From NCBI RefSeq assembly GCF_000410515.1, contig NC_021500.1, forward strand, positions 1,178,001-1,242,000: DNA of 64,000 bases, read 5' to 3'. This stretch comes from Enterobacter sp. R4-368. GTDB lineage: Bacteria > Pseudomonadota > Gammaproteobacteria > Enterobacterales > Enterobacteriaceae. The notes beneath the pieces are model-generated. The model was not told where the DNA came from. It saw only the letters and a list, made by a program, of their open reading frames with translations, and made no database searches. Below, in pieces: positions 33,540-43,064 of this stretch. Numbering within the stretch: position 1 is the stretch's first letter; each line of letters begins with the position of its first letter. The position numbers and the translations under genes are program-made.

Positions 33540-34457
33540 TTATTTCACCAGGCCTTTTTCTTTCAGGTAGTCAGCCGCGACTTTCTTCGCATCCAGCCCT
33601 TCCACCGCAATACTGGCGTTGAGTTTTTGCAGCGTTTTCTCATCCAGGCTGGCAAATACCGGCTTCAGCCACGTATCGAGTTCCGGGTAGGCTTTCAGCA
33701 CAGATTCGCGTACTACCGGCGTTGGTGCGTAGATGGGCTGCACACCTTTCGGGTCGCTCAGGGTTTGCAGACCGAGCGCCGCCACCGGGCCATCCGTACC
33801 GTAGGCCATCGCCGCGTTAACACCGGAGGTTTGCTGCGCCGCCGCTTTGATGGTGACCGCCGTATCGCCACCGGCCAGCGACAGCAGCTGATCCTGCTTC
33901 AATTTAAAGTCATAGGCTTTTTCAAACGCGGGCAGCGCATCGGTACGTTCAATGAATTCAGCCGACGCGGCGAGCTTAAATTCACCGCCCTGCTTCAGGT
34001 AGCGGCTCAGATCCTCAAGGGAGTTAAGTTTGTTTTTCTGCGCCACATCCTGACGCACCGCGATTGTCCAGGTGTTGTTCGCCGGGGCGGGGGTTAGCCA
34101 TACCAGTTTGTTTTTTTCAGCATCCAGCTTTTTGACTTTTTCGTAGCCCTGCTGCGCGTTTTTCCACGCGGCATCGTTCTCATCTTTAAAGAAGAAGGCG
34201 CCGTTACCGGTGTACTCCGGGTAAATATCCAGCTCGCCAGAGGTGATCGCGCCGCGCACCACTGGCGTGGTGCCGAGTTGCACTTTATTGACTGTTTTTA
34301 CGCCATGACTTTCCAGAACCTGCAAAATGATATTGCCCAGCAGCGCCCCTTCGGTATCAATTTTGGAACCGACCTTTACCGGCTCCGCCGCCTGCAGCGG
34401 GAGGCTCACCGCGGCAATCAACCCTATTGAGCACGCAATCTTTTTCATGATTGTCAT
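33540..34457 (-). CDS. osmF: OsmF (YehZ) periplasmic betaine-type binding protein
   Basis: The 305-residue periplasmic protein has a signal peptide (cleavage after LQA near residue 24). Its mature part starts [20 protein letters not shown]. The motif [14 protein letters not shown] is typical of OpuAC-type quaternary-amine binding proteins. It is the first gene of the osmF-yehYXW operon; in E. coli this operon is RpoS- and osmotically induced. The start at 34457 has GAGGGAAG at good spacing, and the length equals that of E. coli. Confidence 0.94.
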   Translation of the reverse strand: MTIMKKIACSIGLIAAVSLPLQAAEPVKVGSKIDTEGALLGNIILQVLESHGVKTVNKVQLGTTPVVRGAITSGELDIYPEYTGNGAFFFKDENDAAWKNAQQGYEKVKKLDAEKNKLVWLTPAPANNTWTIAVRQDVAQKNKLNSLEDLSRYLKQGGEFKLAASAEFIERTDALPAFEKAYDFKLKQDQLLSLAGGDTAVTIKAAAQQTSGVNAAMAYGTDGPVAALGLQTLSDPKGVQPIYAPTPVVRESVLKAYPELDTWLKPVFASLDEKTLQKLNASIAVEGLDAKKVAADYLKEKGLVK

Positions 34458-34579
34458 TGTACTTCCCTCATTTTTTACCGCCTTTTTCAGCAGCTTGAGA
34501 AAAGAGCGTAGCCGAAAATTAGCGGCTTTGTCGCGTCAGAAGGTTAAACGATTAAGGAATAAGGTATAGCGAGGGAAAT

Positions 34580-34599
34580 CAGGCCGGTTTCCCGGCCTG
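34580..34599 (-). terminator. hairpin downstream of bglX
   Basis: CAGGCCGG and CCGGCCTG pair around four bases, eight bases past the bglX stop. Only a short T-run (ATTT) follows on the minus strand, so termination may be incomplete before osmF. Confidence 0.55.
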
Positions 34600-34606
34600 T
34601 GAGAGG

Positions 34607-36904
34607 TTAACGCAGTTCGAACTCGCCCTGGTTAACGCGTGCAGAATCAACGCCGATAAAGACATTGAATTTGCCTGGCTCCGCATCGTACTTCATCTTC
34701 TGGTTCCAGAATTTCAGCGCATTGATATCGATCGGGAAGCTAACGGTTTGGGTTTCGCCCGGTTTCAGGTTCACCTTATCAAAACCGCGCAGTTGTTTGA
34801 CCGGGCGGCTCATTGACGCGGTGACATCCTGCAAATACATCTGAATAACCGTTTCGCCTTCGCGTTTGCCGGTATTGGTCACTTCAACGCTGGCGGTCAC
34901 TTTGCCGGTGCGCGTCATCGACGGTGCAGACATCTTCACGTCAGAAACCTTGAAGGTGGTGTAGCTCAGGCCATAGCCAAACGGATAGAGCGGGCCGTTC
35001 GCTTCGTCGAAGTAACGAGAGGTATATTTGTTTGGTTTATCGGCATCATACGGACGCCCGGTGTTCAGGTGGCTGTAATAGACCGGGATCTGCCCGACAG
35101 AGCGCGGGAAGGACATCGGCAGCTTACCGGACGGGTTGTAGTCACCAAACAGAATATCGGCAATGGCGTTGCCGCCTTCGGTGCCGGCAAACCAGGTTTC
35201 CAGAATGGCGTCGGCTTGCTGATCCTCTTTCACCAGCGCCAGCGGGCGACCGTTCATCAGCACCAATACCAGCGGTTTGCCGGTGGCTTTCAGCGCGGCA
35301 ATCAAATCACGCTGGCTCTGCGGAATGGTGATATCGGTACGGCTGGAGGCTTCATGCGCCATGCCCTGCGCTTCGCCCACTACCGCAACAACCACGTCGG
35401 ATTTTTTCGCCGCGGCGACCGCTTCATCAATCATCGCTTGCGGGGAGCGCGGATCGACAACCACTGCCGGTTCATAAAGATTGAGGAAATTAACGATATC
35501 TTTGTCATTGGTGATGTTTGCCCCTTTGGCATACACCACTTCACCTTTACCAGCCAGCGCGTTACGAATACCGGTCAGCACGGTAACGGACTGATCGGCA
35601 ACGCCTGCCGCAGACCAGCTGCCCATCGAATCGCGTTTGCTGTCGGCCAGCGGGCCCACCACCGCCACGGTGCCCGATTTTTTCAGCGGCAGCGTTTCCA
35701 GACGGTTTTTCAGCAGTACCATGCTTTCACGCGCCACTTCCCGCGCTTCTTTGCGGTGCAGACGGCTTTCGGCATTGGTATCTTTCGGGTCGCTCTCTTT
35801 CGGCCCCAGGTGGCTGTACGGATCGTTAAACAGCCCCATATCGTATTTCACATTCAGCACGTGGCGGGTGGCATCATCCAGCTCCGCCATCGTCACTTTG
35901 CCGGATTTCACCAGGCCCGGCAGGTATTTGCTGTAGTACTCGTCGCTCATACTCATGTTGATGCCGGATTTCAGCGCCACGCGCACGGCATCTTCCGGAT
36001 CGGCGGCGGTGCCGTGTTTAATCAGCTCTTTAATCGCCCCGTGATCGGAAATGGTGATGCCTTTAAAGCCCCACTCATCACGCAGCAGATCTTTCAGCAG
36101 CCATGAATCGGAGGAAGCCGGTGTGCCGTTGAGGGAGTTCAGCGCCACCATTACGCCGCCGCTGCCAGCGTCCAGCGCGGCTTTGTACGGTGGCATATAG
36201 TCGTTGAACAGGCGCTGCGGGCTCATATCAACGGTGTTGTACTCTTTACCGCCTTCTACCGCGCCATAAGCGGCGAAGTGTTTCACGCTGGTCATCACCG
36301 CGTAGCGATCGGCCGGGCTTTTGCCCTGCATCGCTTCGACCATGGTGCGCCCCATTTCAGAGGTCAGGTACGTATCTTCGCCAAACCCTTCGGAAACGCG
36401 GCCCCAGCGCGGATCGCGCGAGACATCAACCATCGGCGCCCAGGTCATATTCAGGCCGTCGTCAGCGGCTTCATAGGCAGAAACGCGACCAACGGTTTTC
36501 ACCGCATCAAGGTTAAAGCTGGAGGCAAGACCGAGGCTAATCGGGAAGACGGTACGCTGGCCGTGTACCACGTCATAGGCAAAAAACAGAGGGATTTTCA
36601 GGCGGCTTAGCTGCATCGCCTGATCCTGCATGGCGCGAATATCCTGCCGGGTGACGGTGTTAAAAATTGCGCCGACCTGGCTTGCTTTGATCATGTCGCG
36701 AATGGCTTCTTTTGGGTTATCCGGCCCGACGCTGATTAAACGCAGCTGGCCGATTTTTTCATCGACCGTCATTTTTTTGAGCAACTCAGTGACAAACGCA
36801 TCCCTTGCTTCTGGCGTCAGCGGATGGTTGCCGAACATCTCTTCCGCCAGCGCTGGTTGCAGCGCGAGGCTCACAGCGACACCTACAGAACATAGCCATT
36901 TCAT
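34607..36904 (-). CDS. bglX: BglX periplasmic beta-glucosidase (GH3)
   Basis: The 765-residue enzyme has a signal peptide (MKWLCSVGVAVSLALQPALA). A GH3 barrel has the nucleophile Asp in GFKGITISDHGAI, and a second alpha/beta domain follows. A C-terminal fibronectin III-like domain begins near SYTTFKVSDVKMSAPS. It hydrolyses beta-linked glucosides in the periplasm. Sequence, length and position match E. coli BglX. It is divergent from dld. Confidence 0.95.
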   Translation of the reverse strand: MKWLCSVGVAVSLALQPALAEEMFGNHPLTPEARDAFVTELLKKMTVDEKIGQLRLISVGPDNPKEAIRDMIKASQVGAIFNTVTRQDIRAMQDQAMQLSRLKIPLFFAYDVVHGQRTVFPISLGLASSFNLDAVKTVGRVSAYEAADDGLNMTWAPMVDVSRDPRWGRVSEGFGEDTYLTSEMGRTMVEAMQGKSPADRYAVMTSVKHFAAYGAVEGGKEYNTVDMSPQRLFNDYMPPYKAALDAGSGGVMVALNSLNGTPASSDSWLLKDLLRDEWGFKGITISDHGAIKELIKHGTAADPEDAVRVALKSGINMSMSDEYYSKYLPGLVKSGKVTMAELDDATRHVLNVKYDMGLFNDPYSHLGPKESDPKDTNAESRLHRKEAREVARESMVLLKNRLETLPLKKSGTVAVVGPLADSKRDSMGSWSAAGVADQSVTVLTGIRNALAGKGEVVYAKGANITNDKDIVNFLNLYEPAVVVDPRSPQAMIDEAVAAAKKSDVVVAVVGEAQGMAHEASSRTDITIPQSQRDLIAALKATGKPLVLVLMNGRPLALVKEDQQADAILETWFAGTEGGNAIADILFGDYNPSGKLPMSFPRSVGQIPVYYSHLNTGRPYDADKPNKYTSRYFDEANGPLYPFGYGLSYTTFKVSDVKMSAPSMTRTGKVTASVEVTNTGKREGETVIQMYLQDVTASMSRPVKQLRGFDKVNLKPGETQTVSFPIDINALKFWNQKMKYDAEPGKFNVFIGVDSARVNQGEFELR

Positions 36905-37212
36905 GTCGTTTACTCTCTTGTTTTTTCACCCATAACCGCGGTCACTGGCCGCGAAAGAAACGCAGTGTGCCATAATCCTGGCACGTGTTGCAGAGTTGGA
37001 CTCTGATTTTTATGCGAATTCGCTCCCCCGTTTGGTTTTACGGGGCTAACATTAATGCGCACTTTACACGTCATCATGCATAACGCGCCAAAGCGGCAGG
37101 TCTTCACATTCTTATGACGCTTACTGAGATAAGCTTCCGGGCGCTAACGCCAGTAAAAAGCGGCCCGAAGAATGAAATGTCTTGAACAATGATTAGCCAC
37201 AAGGAGTGGATA
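36905..37212. other. divergent bglX-dld intergenic region
   Basis: About 308 bases with no gene. It contains an imperfect hairpin around the CGCGGTCACTGGCCGCG stretch near 36938-36954 and the dld ribosome site AAGGAG at about 37200. No clear operator was recognised. Confidence 0.5.
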
Positions 37213-38949
37213 ATGTCACATCCAAACAACGCGTTTATCAGCGAACTAAAACGGCTGGTTGGCGCTTCTCATCTGCTTACCGACCCGGCCAAAACGGCCC
37301 GCTATCGTAAAGGCTTTCGTTCTGGCCAGGGCAATGCGCTGGCGGTGGTTTTTCCCGGCTCGCTGGTCGAATTGTGGCGCGTTCTGCAGGCCTGTGTTAA
37401 CGCCGATAAAATTATTCTGATGCAGGCGGCGAACACCGGGCTGACGGAAGGATCAACGCCAAACGGCAATGATTATGACCGGGAAATCGTAATTATCAGC
37501 ACCCTGCGTCTTGATAAGCTGCATCTGCTGGATAACGGCGAACAGGTGCTGGCCTACCCTGGTACCACGCTCTATTCGCTGGAAAAAGCGCTTAAACCGC
37601 TGGGTCGCGAGCCGCATTCGGTGATCGGTTCCTCGTGCATTGGCGCATCTGTTATCGGCGGCATCTGCAATAACTCCGGCGGTTCGCTGGTGCAGCGCGG
37701 CCCGGCTTACACCGAAATGTCGCTGTTCGCGCGTATCGATGAGCAGGGCAAACTGGTGCTGGTGAACCATTTAGGCATTTCGCTGGGGGAAACGCCGGAG
37801 CAGATCCTCAGTAAACTTGATGACGATCGTGTGAGCGATAGCGACGTGCTGCACGACCAGCGCCACGGCCACGATCATGATTACGTCACCCGCGTGCGCG
37901 ATGTCGATGCCGACACCCCGGCGCGTTACAACGCCGATCCGCAGCGGTTGTTCGAAGCGTCCGGCTGTGCCGGCAAACTGGCGGTTTTTGCCGTGCGTCT
38001 GGACACCTTCCCGGCCGAAACGCGCCAGCAGGTCTTCTACATCGGCACCAATCAAACGGCAGTGCTGGCGGAGATCCGCCGTCATATTCTGGCGAACTTC
38101 GACCATCTGCCGGTCGCCGGTGAGTATATGCATCGCGATATTTACGATATCGCCGAACGCTACGGCAAAGACACCTTCCTGATGATCGATAAACTCGGCA
38201 CTGACAAAATGCCGTTCTTCTTCACCATGAAAGGCCGCACCGAAGCGTTACTGGAAAAAGCGACGGTGTTTAAGCCGCATTTTATTGACCGCTCATTGCA
38301 AAAAATCAGCGGCTTTTTCCCGTCTCACCTGCCGCCGCGCATGAAAGCGTGGCGCGATAAATATGAACATCACCTGCTGCTGAAAATGTCCGGCGATGGC
38401 ATTGCGGAAGCAGAAAACTGGCTGAAAACCTACTTTGCCAGTGCCGAGGGGGATTTCTTTGTCTGTACGCCGGAAGAAGGGAGCAAAGCGTTTTTACACC
38501 GCTTTGCCGCCGCCGGTGCGGCGATCCGTTACCAGGCGGTTCATGCGGATGAAGTGGAAGATATTCTGGCGCTGGATATCGCGCTGCGCCGCAATGACAA
38601 CGACTGGTTTGAGCATCTGCCGCCGGAAATCGACAGCCAACTGGTGCATAAACTCTATTACGGCCACTTTATGTGCCATGTTTTCCACCAGGATTACATT
38701 GTGAAAAAAGGCGTGGATGCCCATGCGCTGAAAGCGCAAATGCTGGAACTGTTACGCCAGCGTGGCGCGCAGTATCCGGCCGAGCATAACGTCGGCCATC
38801 TGTATGAAGCCGCCGAGCCGTTAAAACGTTTTTATAAAGAAAACGACCCGACAAACAGCATGAACCCCGGCATCGGTAAAACCAGCAAGCGTAAGTTCTG
38901 GCAGGAAGACGCTGCTACGGATAACGCATCGTCAACGGCGATGAAATAA
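37213..38949 (+). CDS. dld: Dld, quinone-dependent D-lactate dehydrogenase
   Basis: The 578-residue peripheral membrane flavoprotein oxidises D-lactate to pyruvate and passes electrons to quinone. The FAD-binding domain shows SSCIGASVIGGICNNSGGSL, and the membrane-binding and cap domains follow with VFHQDYIVKKGVD and EHNVGHLY. The start at 37213 (MSHPNNAF) has AGGAG at good spacing; eight upstream in-frame residues are not conserved. The length is close to the 571 residues of E. coli Dld. Confidence 0.95.
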   Translation: MSHPNNAFISELKRLVGASHLLTDPAKTARYRKGFRSGQGNALAVVFPGSLVELWRVLQACVNADKIILMQAANTGLTEGSTPNGNDYDREIVIISTLRLDKLHLLDNGEQVLAYPGTTLYSLEKALKPLGREPHSVIGSSCIGASVIGGICNNSGGSLVQRGPAYTEMSLFARIDEQGKLVLVNHLGISLGETPEQILSKLDDDRVSDSDVLHDQRHGHDHDYVTRVRDVDADTPARYNADPQRLFEASGCAGKLAVFAVRLDTFPAETRQQVFYIGTNQTAVLAEIRRHILANFDHLPVAGEYMHRDIYDIAERYGKDTFLMIDKLGTDKMPFFFTMKGRTEALLEKATVFKPHFIDRSLQKISGFFPSHLPPRMKAWRDKYEHHLLLKMSGDGIAEAENWLKTYFASAEGDFFVCTPEEGSKAFLHRFAAAGAAIRYQAVHADEVEDILALDIALRRNDNDWFEHLPPEIDSQLVHKLYYGHFMCHVFHQDYIVKKGVDAHALKAQMLELLRQRGAQYPAEHNVGHLYEAAEPLKRFYKENDPTNSMNPGIGKTSKRKFWQEDAATDNASSTAMK

Positions 38950-38968
38950 CCCGGCGACGGGCTGTATT

Positions 38969-39045
38969 GTGTGCTCCTTTCGTAATAGAGTAGCGAACAG
39001 CGCCAGAGAAACGTTTCTATGGCCGCCTGCTTTGAAGGAGCACAC
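38969..39045 (+). promoter_or_regulatory. inverted repeat that could mask the ribosome site of the GNAT gene at 39051
   Basis: GTGTGCTCCTT at 38969-38979 is the exact reverse complement of AAGGAGCACAC at 39035-39045, an 11-bp pair enclosing 55 bases. The right arm contains the Shine-Dalgarno AAGGAG for the ATG at 39051. If both arms are in the same transcript, the stem would hide the ribosome site and could act as a thermosensor or ligand-dependent switch. Confidence 0.5.
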
Positions 39046-39050
39046 CCGTC

Positions 39051-39605
39051 ATGTCAGCTGTCGATATCTTATCCGGTCCTGCGGTGGTAGTGCGCGACGC
39101 CTGCCCTGAAGACGTTCACGCCATTGCTTCGCTTTACGCCTGGCATGTTCTGCACGGCCGCGCCTCCTTTGAAGAAGTCCCGCCTACTATCGATGAAATG
39201 CGCACCCGCATGAACAACATCGCCAGAGAGGGTTTACCGTGGATGGTGGCGCTCTATCACGGCATCGTGGTCGGCTATTGCTATGCCGGTTATTACCGTC
39301 CCCGCGAGGCGTATCGCTATACCCTTGAAGAGTCGATTTACGTGGATGCCAGTATGACCGGGCGCGGCATTGGCAGTACGTTGATGAGCGCGTTGATCGC
39401 ACGCTGTGAAGCGGGTCCGTGGCGGCAACTGATTGCGGTGATTGGCGATGGCAACAACAATTCCGGTTCGCTGCGACTGCATAAAAAGCACGGTTTTGAG
39501 ATTGCCGGGCAGTTGCGAAGCGTCGGCTACAAGAAAGGCGACTGGCGGGATACGCTGATTATGCAGCGTCCACTCAACGACGGTGACTGGACGCTGCCGG
39601 AGTAA
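39051..39605 (+). CDS. GNAT acetyltransferase of the Pat/YncA type
   Basis: This 184-residue N-acetyltransferase resembles the phosphinothricin/methionine-sulfone acetyltransferase group. An N-terminal RDACPEDVHAIASLYAWHV is followed by the acetyl-CoA loop of the GRGIGSTLM kind and a C-terminal KHGFEIAGQLRSVGYKKGDW. Such enzymes acetylate toxic amino-acid analogues. A perfect inverted repeat covers its ribosome site. Its stop adjoins the convergent pbpG stop with no gap. Confidence 0.85.
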   Translation: MSAVDILSGPAVVVRDACPEDVHAIASLYAWHVLHGRASFEEVPPTIDEMRTRMNNIAREGLPWMVALYHGIVVGYCYAGYYRPREAYRYTLEESIYVDASMTGRGIGSTLMSALIARCEAGPWRQLIAVIGDGNNNSGSLRLHKKHGFEIAGQLRSVGYKKGDWRDTLIMQRPLNDGDWTLPE

Positions 39606-40550
39606 TTAATCGTTTTGCGCGGTCTGCTCACCCGCAGACGGATTTTGCGCCATCTGCGCCGCTTTCTGGCGTTTATAGCTTAATGCAGAAGCCGGAACCG
39701 GCTGCACTTTGCCGGTTTCAATCCAGGTGCGTAAACGGCTGGCATCGGCAAAATGGGTAAGTTTGCCAAACGCATCCATCACCACCAGCGCCACCGGTTT
39801 GTTGTTAATGACGGTGCGCATCACCAGGCAGTGCCCTGCCGCATTGGTAAAGCCCGTTTTGGTTAGCTGAATGTTCCAGTTATCGCGGTACACCAGGTGG
39901 TTAGTGTTGCGAAACGGCAGCGTGTACGCCGGGTTAGAGAAGGTGGCCATCTCTTCACGTGTGGTGCTGAGCTGACCAATCAGCGGATACTGTTTGGTGG
40001 CAATCAGCAGTTTGCTCAGATCGCGGGCGGTGGAGACGTTGTGAATCGACAGCCCCGTCGGTTCCACATAGCGCGTATTCGTCATGCCTAAGGCTTTCGC
40101 TTTGGCGTTCATCGCCGCGATAAAAGCGTTATAACCGCCCGGATAGTGGTGCGCAAGGCTTGCTGCCGCGCGGTTTTCCGAGGACATCAGCGCCAGCAGC
40201 AGCATATCTTTACGGCTGATTTCGCTATTGAGGCGCACGCGAGAATAGATCCCTTTCATCTCCGGCGTCTGGCTGATATCCACTTTGAGTTTCTCATCCA
40301 GCGGCAGGTGCGCATCCAGTACCACCATCGCCGTCATCAGCTTGGTAATGGAAGCAATAGGACGCACCAGATCAGGGTGGCTGGAGTAGATAACCTGATT
40401 GGTTTGCAGATCGACAATCATCGCGCTACCTGAAGCGATTTCAGGTTGTGCGGCGGTGGTCGCCGCTGTGGTTTTCGCGACGGCAAACGGCGCCACGGGC
40501 GCAGCCAGGATTAACGCCAGGCTTAATAAGGAAACTCGAAATTTCTGCAT
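39606..40550 (-). CDS. pbpG: PbpG (PBP7), D-alanyl-D-alanine endopeptidase
   Basis: The 314-residue periplasmic penicillin-binding protein has a signal peptide ([20 protein letters not shown]) and the three active-site motifs SITK (SxxK), SEN (SxN) and KTG in [12 protein letters not shown]. It cuts DD-crosslinks in peptidoglycan during growth. Length and neighbours match E. coli. Confidence 0.95.
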   Translation of the reverse strand: MQKFRVSLLSLALILAAPVAPFAVAKTTAATTAAQPEIASGSAMIVDLQTNQVIYSSHPDLVRPIASITKLMTAMVVLDAHLPLDEKLKVDISQTPEMKGIYSRVRLNSEISRKDMLLLALMSSENRAAASLAHHYPGGYNAFIAAMNAKAKALGMTNTRYVEPTGLSIHNVSTARDLSKLLIATKQYPLIGQLSTTREEMATFSNPAYTLPFRNTNHLVYRDNWNIQLTKTGFTNAAGHCLVMRTVINNKPVALVVMDAFGKLTHFADASRLRTWIETGKVQPVPASALSYKRQKAAQMAQNPSAGEQTAQND

Positions 40551-40683
40551 GGTGAGACTTCTGAAAATTATTCACGCACGTTATTACGCACACCGCTTCT
40601 GTCAGCCGGAGCAATAACAGAGCTGGCTTTGGCATAATAGCCGCCACGCAGGGTTGTCGCCAGAGGATAATCGTTGCGAGAGA

Positions 40684-40715
40684 TTGCGTTGCCGACATTT
40701 ACGCCAGCAACGCAA
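40684..40715 (-). terminator. hairpin after yohC
   Basis: TTGCGTTGC at 40684-40692 pairs exactly with GCAACGCAA at 40707-40715. It lies just past the yohC stop on the minus strand. No T-run follows, so it may only stabilise the 3' end. Confidence 0.5.
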
Positions 40716-40720
40716 CAGGT

Positions 40721-41308
40721 TTAGAACAAGCGATAACCGTAACCCCACAGGATCACCGTCAGCGCCAGCAGCACTTCGAGCACCAGCACCCCGATCGCCA
40801 GCGTCGAGCTTGAAAAACTTAAGCCCTCTTCTTTATTGATATTCAGGAAGGTCGGGATACCGACATACAGCAAGTAGCCGGTGTAAAACAGCGCCACCGT
40901 CCCCACCAGCGCGCAAAGCCAGACCAGCGGATAAAGCGCCACAATCCCACTGAGAAACAGCGGCGTCGCCACATAACCGGCGAACACCATACAGCGCCCT
41001 AATGAAGGCCGCTGTGGCAAGCTACGCGCCATCCACCAGATAACGCGGCCCATCACCGCCACGCCTCCGAGCATCAACGCATAGAACAGCACCGCCAGAT
41101 AGAAACCGGTAAACAATGACAGCGTCACCACACTGTTTTCGCCAAAATTCCAGCCGATTTGCGTGGTACCAATAAACGCGCATACAACCGGAATGGCCGC
41201 CATGATTAATACATGGTGGGTGTAGTGATGCGAAATTGTCTCGTTTTCGCCTTTGATAACCTGCATTTCACGATCGGGATGGGAAAAGAGTCCCCAGACA
41301 TGGTTCAT
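40721..41308 (-). CDS. yohC: YohC, Yip1-family membrane protein
   Basis: The 195-residue inner-membrane protein has about five helices. It begins MNHVWGLFSHPDREMQVI, as in YohC of E. coli, and contains the Yip1-like region. The function is unknown. It is on the minus strand with its own leader, divergent from yohD. Confidence 0.9.
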   Translation of the reverse strand: MNHVWGLFSHPDREMQVIKGENETISHHYTHHVLIMAAIPVVCAFIGTTQIGWNFGENSVVTLSLFTGFYLAVLFYALMLGGVAVMGRVIWWMARSLPQRPSLGRCMVFAGYVATPLFLSGIVALYPLVWLCALVGTVALFYTGYLLYVGIPTFLNINKEEGLSFSSSTLAIGVLVLEVLLALTVILWGYGYRLF

Positions 41309-41478
41309 AACGCCCCCTCGCTGACAGCCCGAACATCGACACTGTCAGTATAATTCACTATTGCGATTATTTTTTGTACAGCAACAAAAATGCCGCGACA
41401 ACGAAACGGCGTCATTCCGGCGAAGGCGCGATATCGGGTGTATGCTTATAAGCGTTTTACCGGGAGGACGTAAAAACA

Positions 41479-42063
41479 ATGGATATCAATCATCTGATTA
41501 GCCAGTACGGCTACGCCGCGCTGGTGATTGGCAGTGTGGCTGAAGGAGAGACAATTACGCTGCTGGGCGGTGTTGCCGCGCATCAGGGGCTGTTACGGTT
41601 CTGGCTGGTGGTGGTATCCGTGGCGCTTGGCGGCATGATCGGCGATCAGCTGCTTTATCTGGTCGGCAGACGCTACGGCACGAAAATCCTGCGCCGCTTC
41701 TCCCGCCACCGGGAAAAAATCCACCAGGCGCAGTCGCTCATCCGCCGCCATCCCTACCTGTTTGTTATCGGCTCACGTTTTATGTACGGCTTTCGCATTA
41801 TTGGCCCATTGTTGATTGGCACCAGTCGCTTGCGACCGAAAATCTTTCTGCCGCTTAACATTGTTGGCGCCATCGTCTGGGCGCTGCTGTTTACCACCCT
41901 CGGTTACGTAGGCGGAGAAGTGATTGGCCCGTGGCTGCACCAGTTCGACCAGCATGTAAAACGCTGGATCTGGCTGATTCTTGCCATCGTGCTGGTGGTT
42001 GCGCTGCGCTGGTGGTTCCATCATCGGCGGAAAAAACGCCAGCGCAACGCGTCAAACGACTAA
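41479..42063 (+). CDS. yohD: YohD, DedA-family membrane protein
   Basis: The 194-residue inner-membrane protein of the DedA/SNARE-associated family shows GSVAEGETITLLGG and FVIGSRFMYGFRIIGPLLIG. DedA proteins are linked to lipid scrambling and envelope integrity. The gene ends in a four-base convergent overlap with yohF. Confidence 0.92.
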   Translation: MDINHLISQYGYAALVIGSVAEGETITLLGGVAAHQGLLRFWLVVVSVALGGMIGDQLLYLVGRRYGTKILRRFSRHREKIHQAQSLIRRHPYLFVIGSRFMYGFRIIGPLLIGTSRLRPKIFLPLNIVGAIVWALLFTTLGYVGGEVIGPWLHQFDQHVKRWIWLILAIVLVVALRWWFHHRRKKRQRNASND

Positions 42064-42833
42064 GCCGTTTTCGGTTTGAACTGCGGGTTAGCCAGCATAA
42101 AACCGCCATCAATAATCAACGATTGTCCGGTGGTGTAGCTGGCATGTTCTGAACAGAGCCAGGCGACCATGCTGGCTATCTCTTTGGTGGTGCCCGGTCT
42201 TGTCAGTGGAACAATGGGTAACGACCCCGGTTTTGCATCTTCGTCGCGCATGTTATTCATCGGCGTGGCTATTGCCCCCGGCGCGACGGCGTTTACCAGA
42301 ATGTTGTGATCCACCAGCTCCAGCGCCATCGATTTGGTTAAGCCGCCGAGCGCGTGTTTGGCTGCAGTATAGGCGCTGGCGTCCGGCAACGGCGTATGCT
42401 CATGCACCGAGGTGATATTGACGATGCGCCCGCCCTGCCCCTGCTGCACCATGTGCCTGGCGGCGATTTGCGAGCAGAGAAACGCGCCGTCGACATCAAC
42501 GGTGAAAATGCTGCGCCAGTCATCAAATTTCATATCAAGAAACGGGGCTTTGCTCATCGCCCCGGCGTTATTCACCAGCACATCGATACGCCCGAAGCGG
42601 GAAATCAATGTCTCAATCGCCTGCGCCCCTTCCGGCAACTGGCTGAGATCGAGATGGGTGGTTTCCGCCCGCCGCCCAAGATCCTCAATATGCAACGCAG
42701 CCTCTTTCGCGCCGTTTTCATCCGAATGCCAGGTAATGCCGATATCAAATCCCTGTTCGGCCAGCATCAGTGCACACTGTCGGCCAATCCCGGAATCGGC
42801 GGCGGTCACAATCGCAACTTTGGTTACAGGCAT
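42060..42833 (-). CDS. yohF: YohF, short-chain dehydrogenase/reductase
   Basis: The 257-residue SDR enzyme has the NAD(P)-binding TAADSGIG near residue 10, the NNAG motif, and the active-site Tyr-x-x-x-Lys in YTAAKHALGG with Ser in NITSVHEH. E. coli YohF acts on acetoin and diacetyl-type substrates. The start at 42833 (MPVTKVAIVT) has AGAGGA before it; the frame extends seven residues upstream without support. Confidence 0.92.
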   Translation of the reverse strand: MPVTKVAIVTAADSGIGRQCALMLAEQGFDIGITWHSDENGAKEAALHIEDLGRRAETTHLDLSQLPEGAQAIETLISRFGRIDVLVNNAGAMSKAPFLDMKFDDWRSIFTVDVDGAFLCSQIAARHMVQQGQGGRIVNITSVHEHTPLPDASAYTAAKHALGGLTKSMALELVDHNILVNAVAPGAIATPMNNMRDEDAKPGSLPIVPLTRPGTTKEIASMVAWLCSEHASYTTGQSLIIDGGFMLANPQFKPKTA

Positions 42834-42942
42834 AGGTCGTCCTCTGGTTAACAAATAGACAGGTAAGTATAGGAAAAAGGCACAACTGCGTGAGATTGCC
42901 TACGCTTTTAACTACCTGCATATAAAAAGGACGAAGAAAATG

Positions 42943-43026
42943 ATGAAGATACTGCTTTGGGCAATCCTGATTATCTTTCTGATTGGTCTGCTGGTGGTCA
43001 CCGGCGTATTTAAGATGATCTTCTAA
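42943..43026 (+). CDS. yohP: YohP small inner-membrane protein
   Basis: The frame encodes 27 residues beginning MKILLWAILI and ending GVFKMIF, nearly identical to YohP of E. coli, a single-span protein whose targeting is studied as a post-translational SRP case. A second ATG stands directly upstream at 42940. AAGGACGAAG provides the ribosome site. The function is unknown. Confidence 0.92.
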   Translation: MKILLWAILIIFLIGLLVVTGVFKMIF

Positions 43027-43032
43027 AGTAGC

Positions 43033-43056
43033 GCCGGGTAGCGGGCGCTACCCGGC
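43033..43056. repeat. REP-like palindrome
   Basis: GCCGGGTAGCG and CGCTACCCGGC are exact complements around GG. The GCCGGGTAGCG sequence is typical of enterobacterial REP/BIME units. It sits between the stop codons of yohP and the convergent hydrolase gene and may protect both 3' ends. Confidence 0.75.
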
Positions 43057-43064
43057 ATGGCGGG

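Noticed and set aside
35069..36106. 345-codon open frame on the plus strand
   Set aside because: It is wholly antisense to bglX, rich in His, Arg and Gln as expected of a shadow frame, and has no ribosome site.
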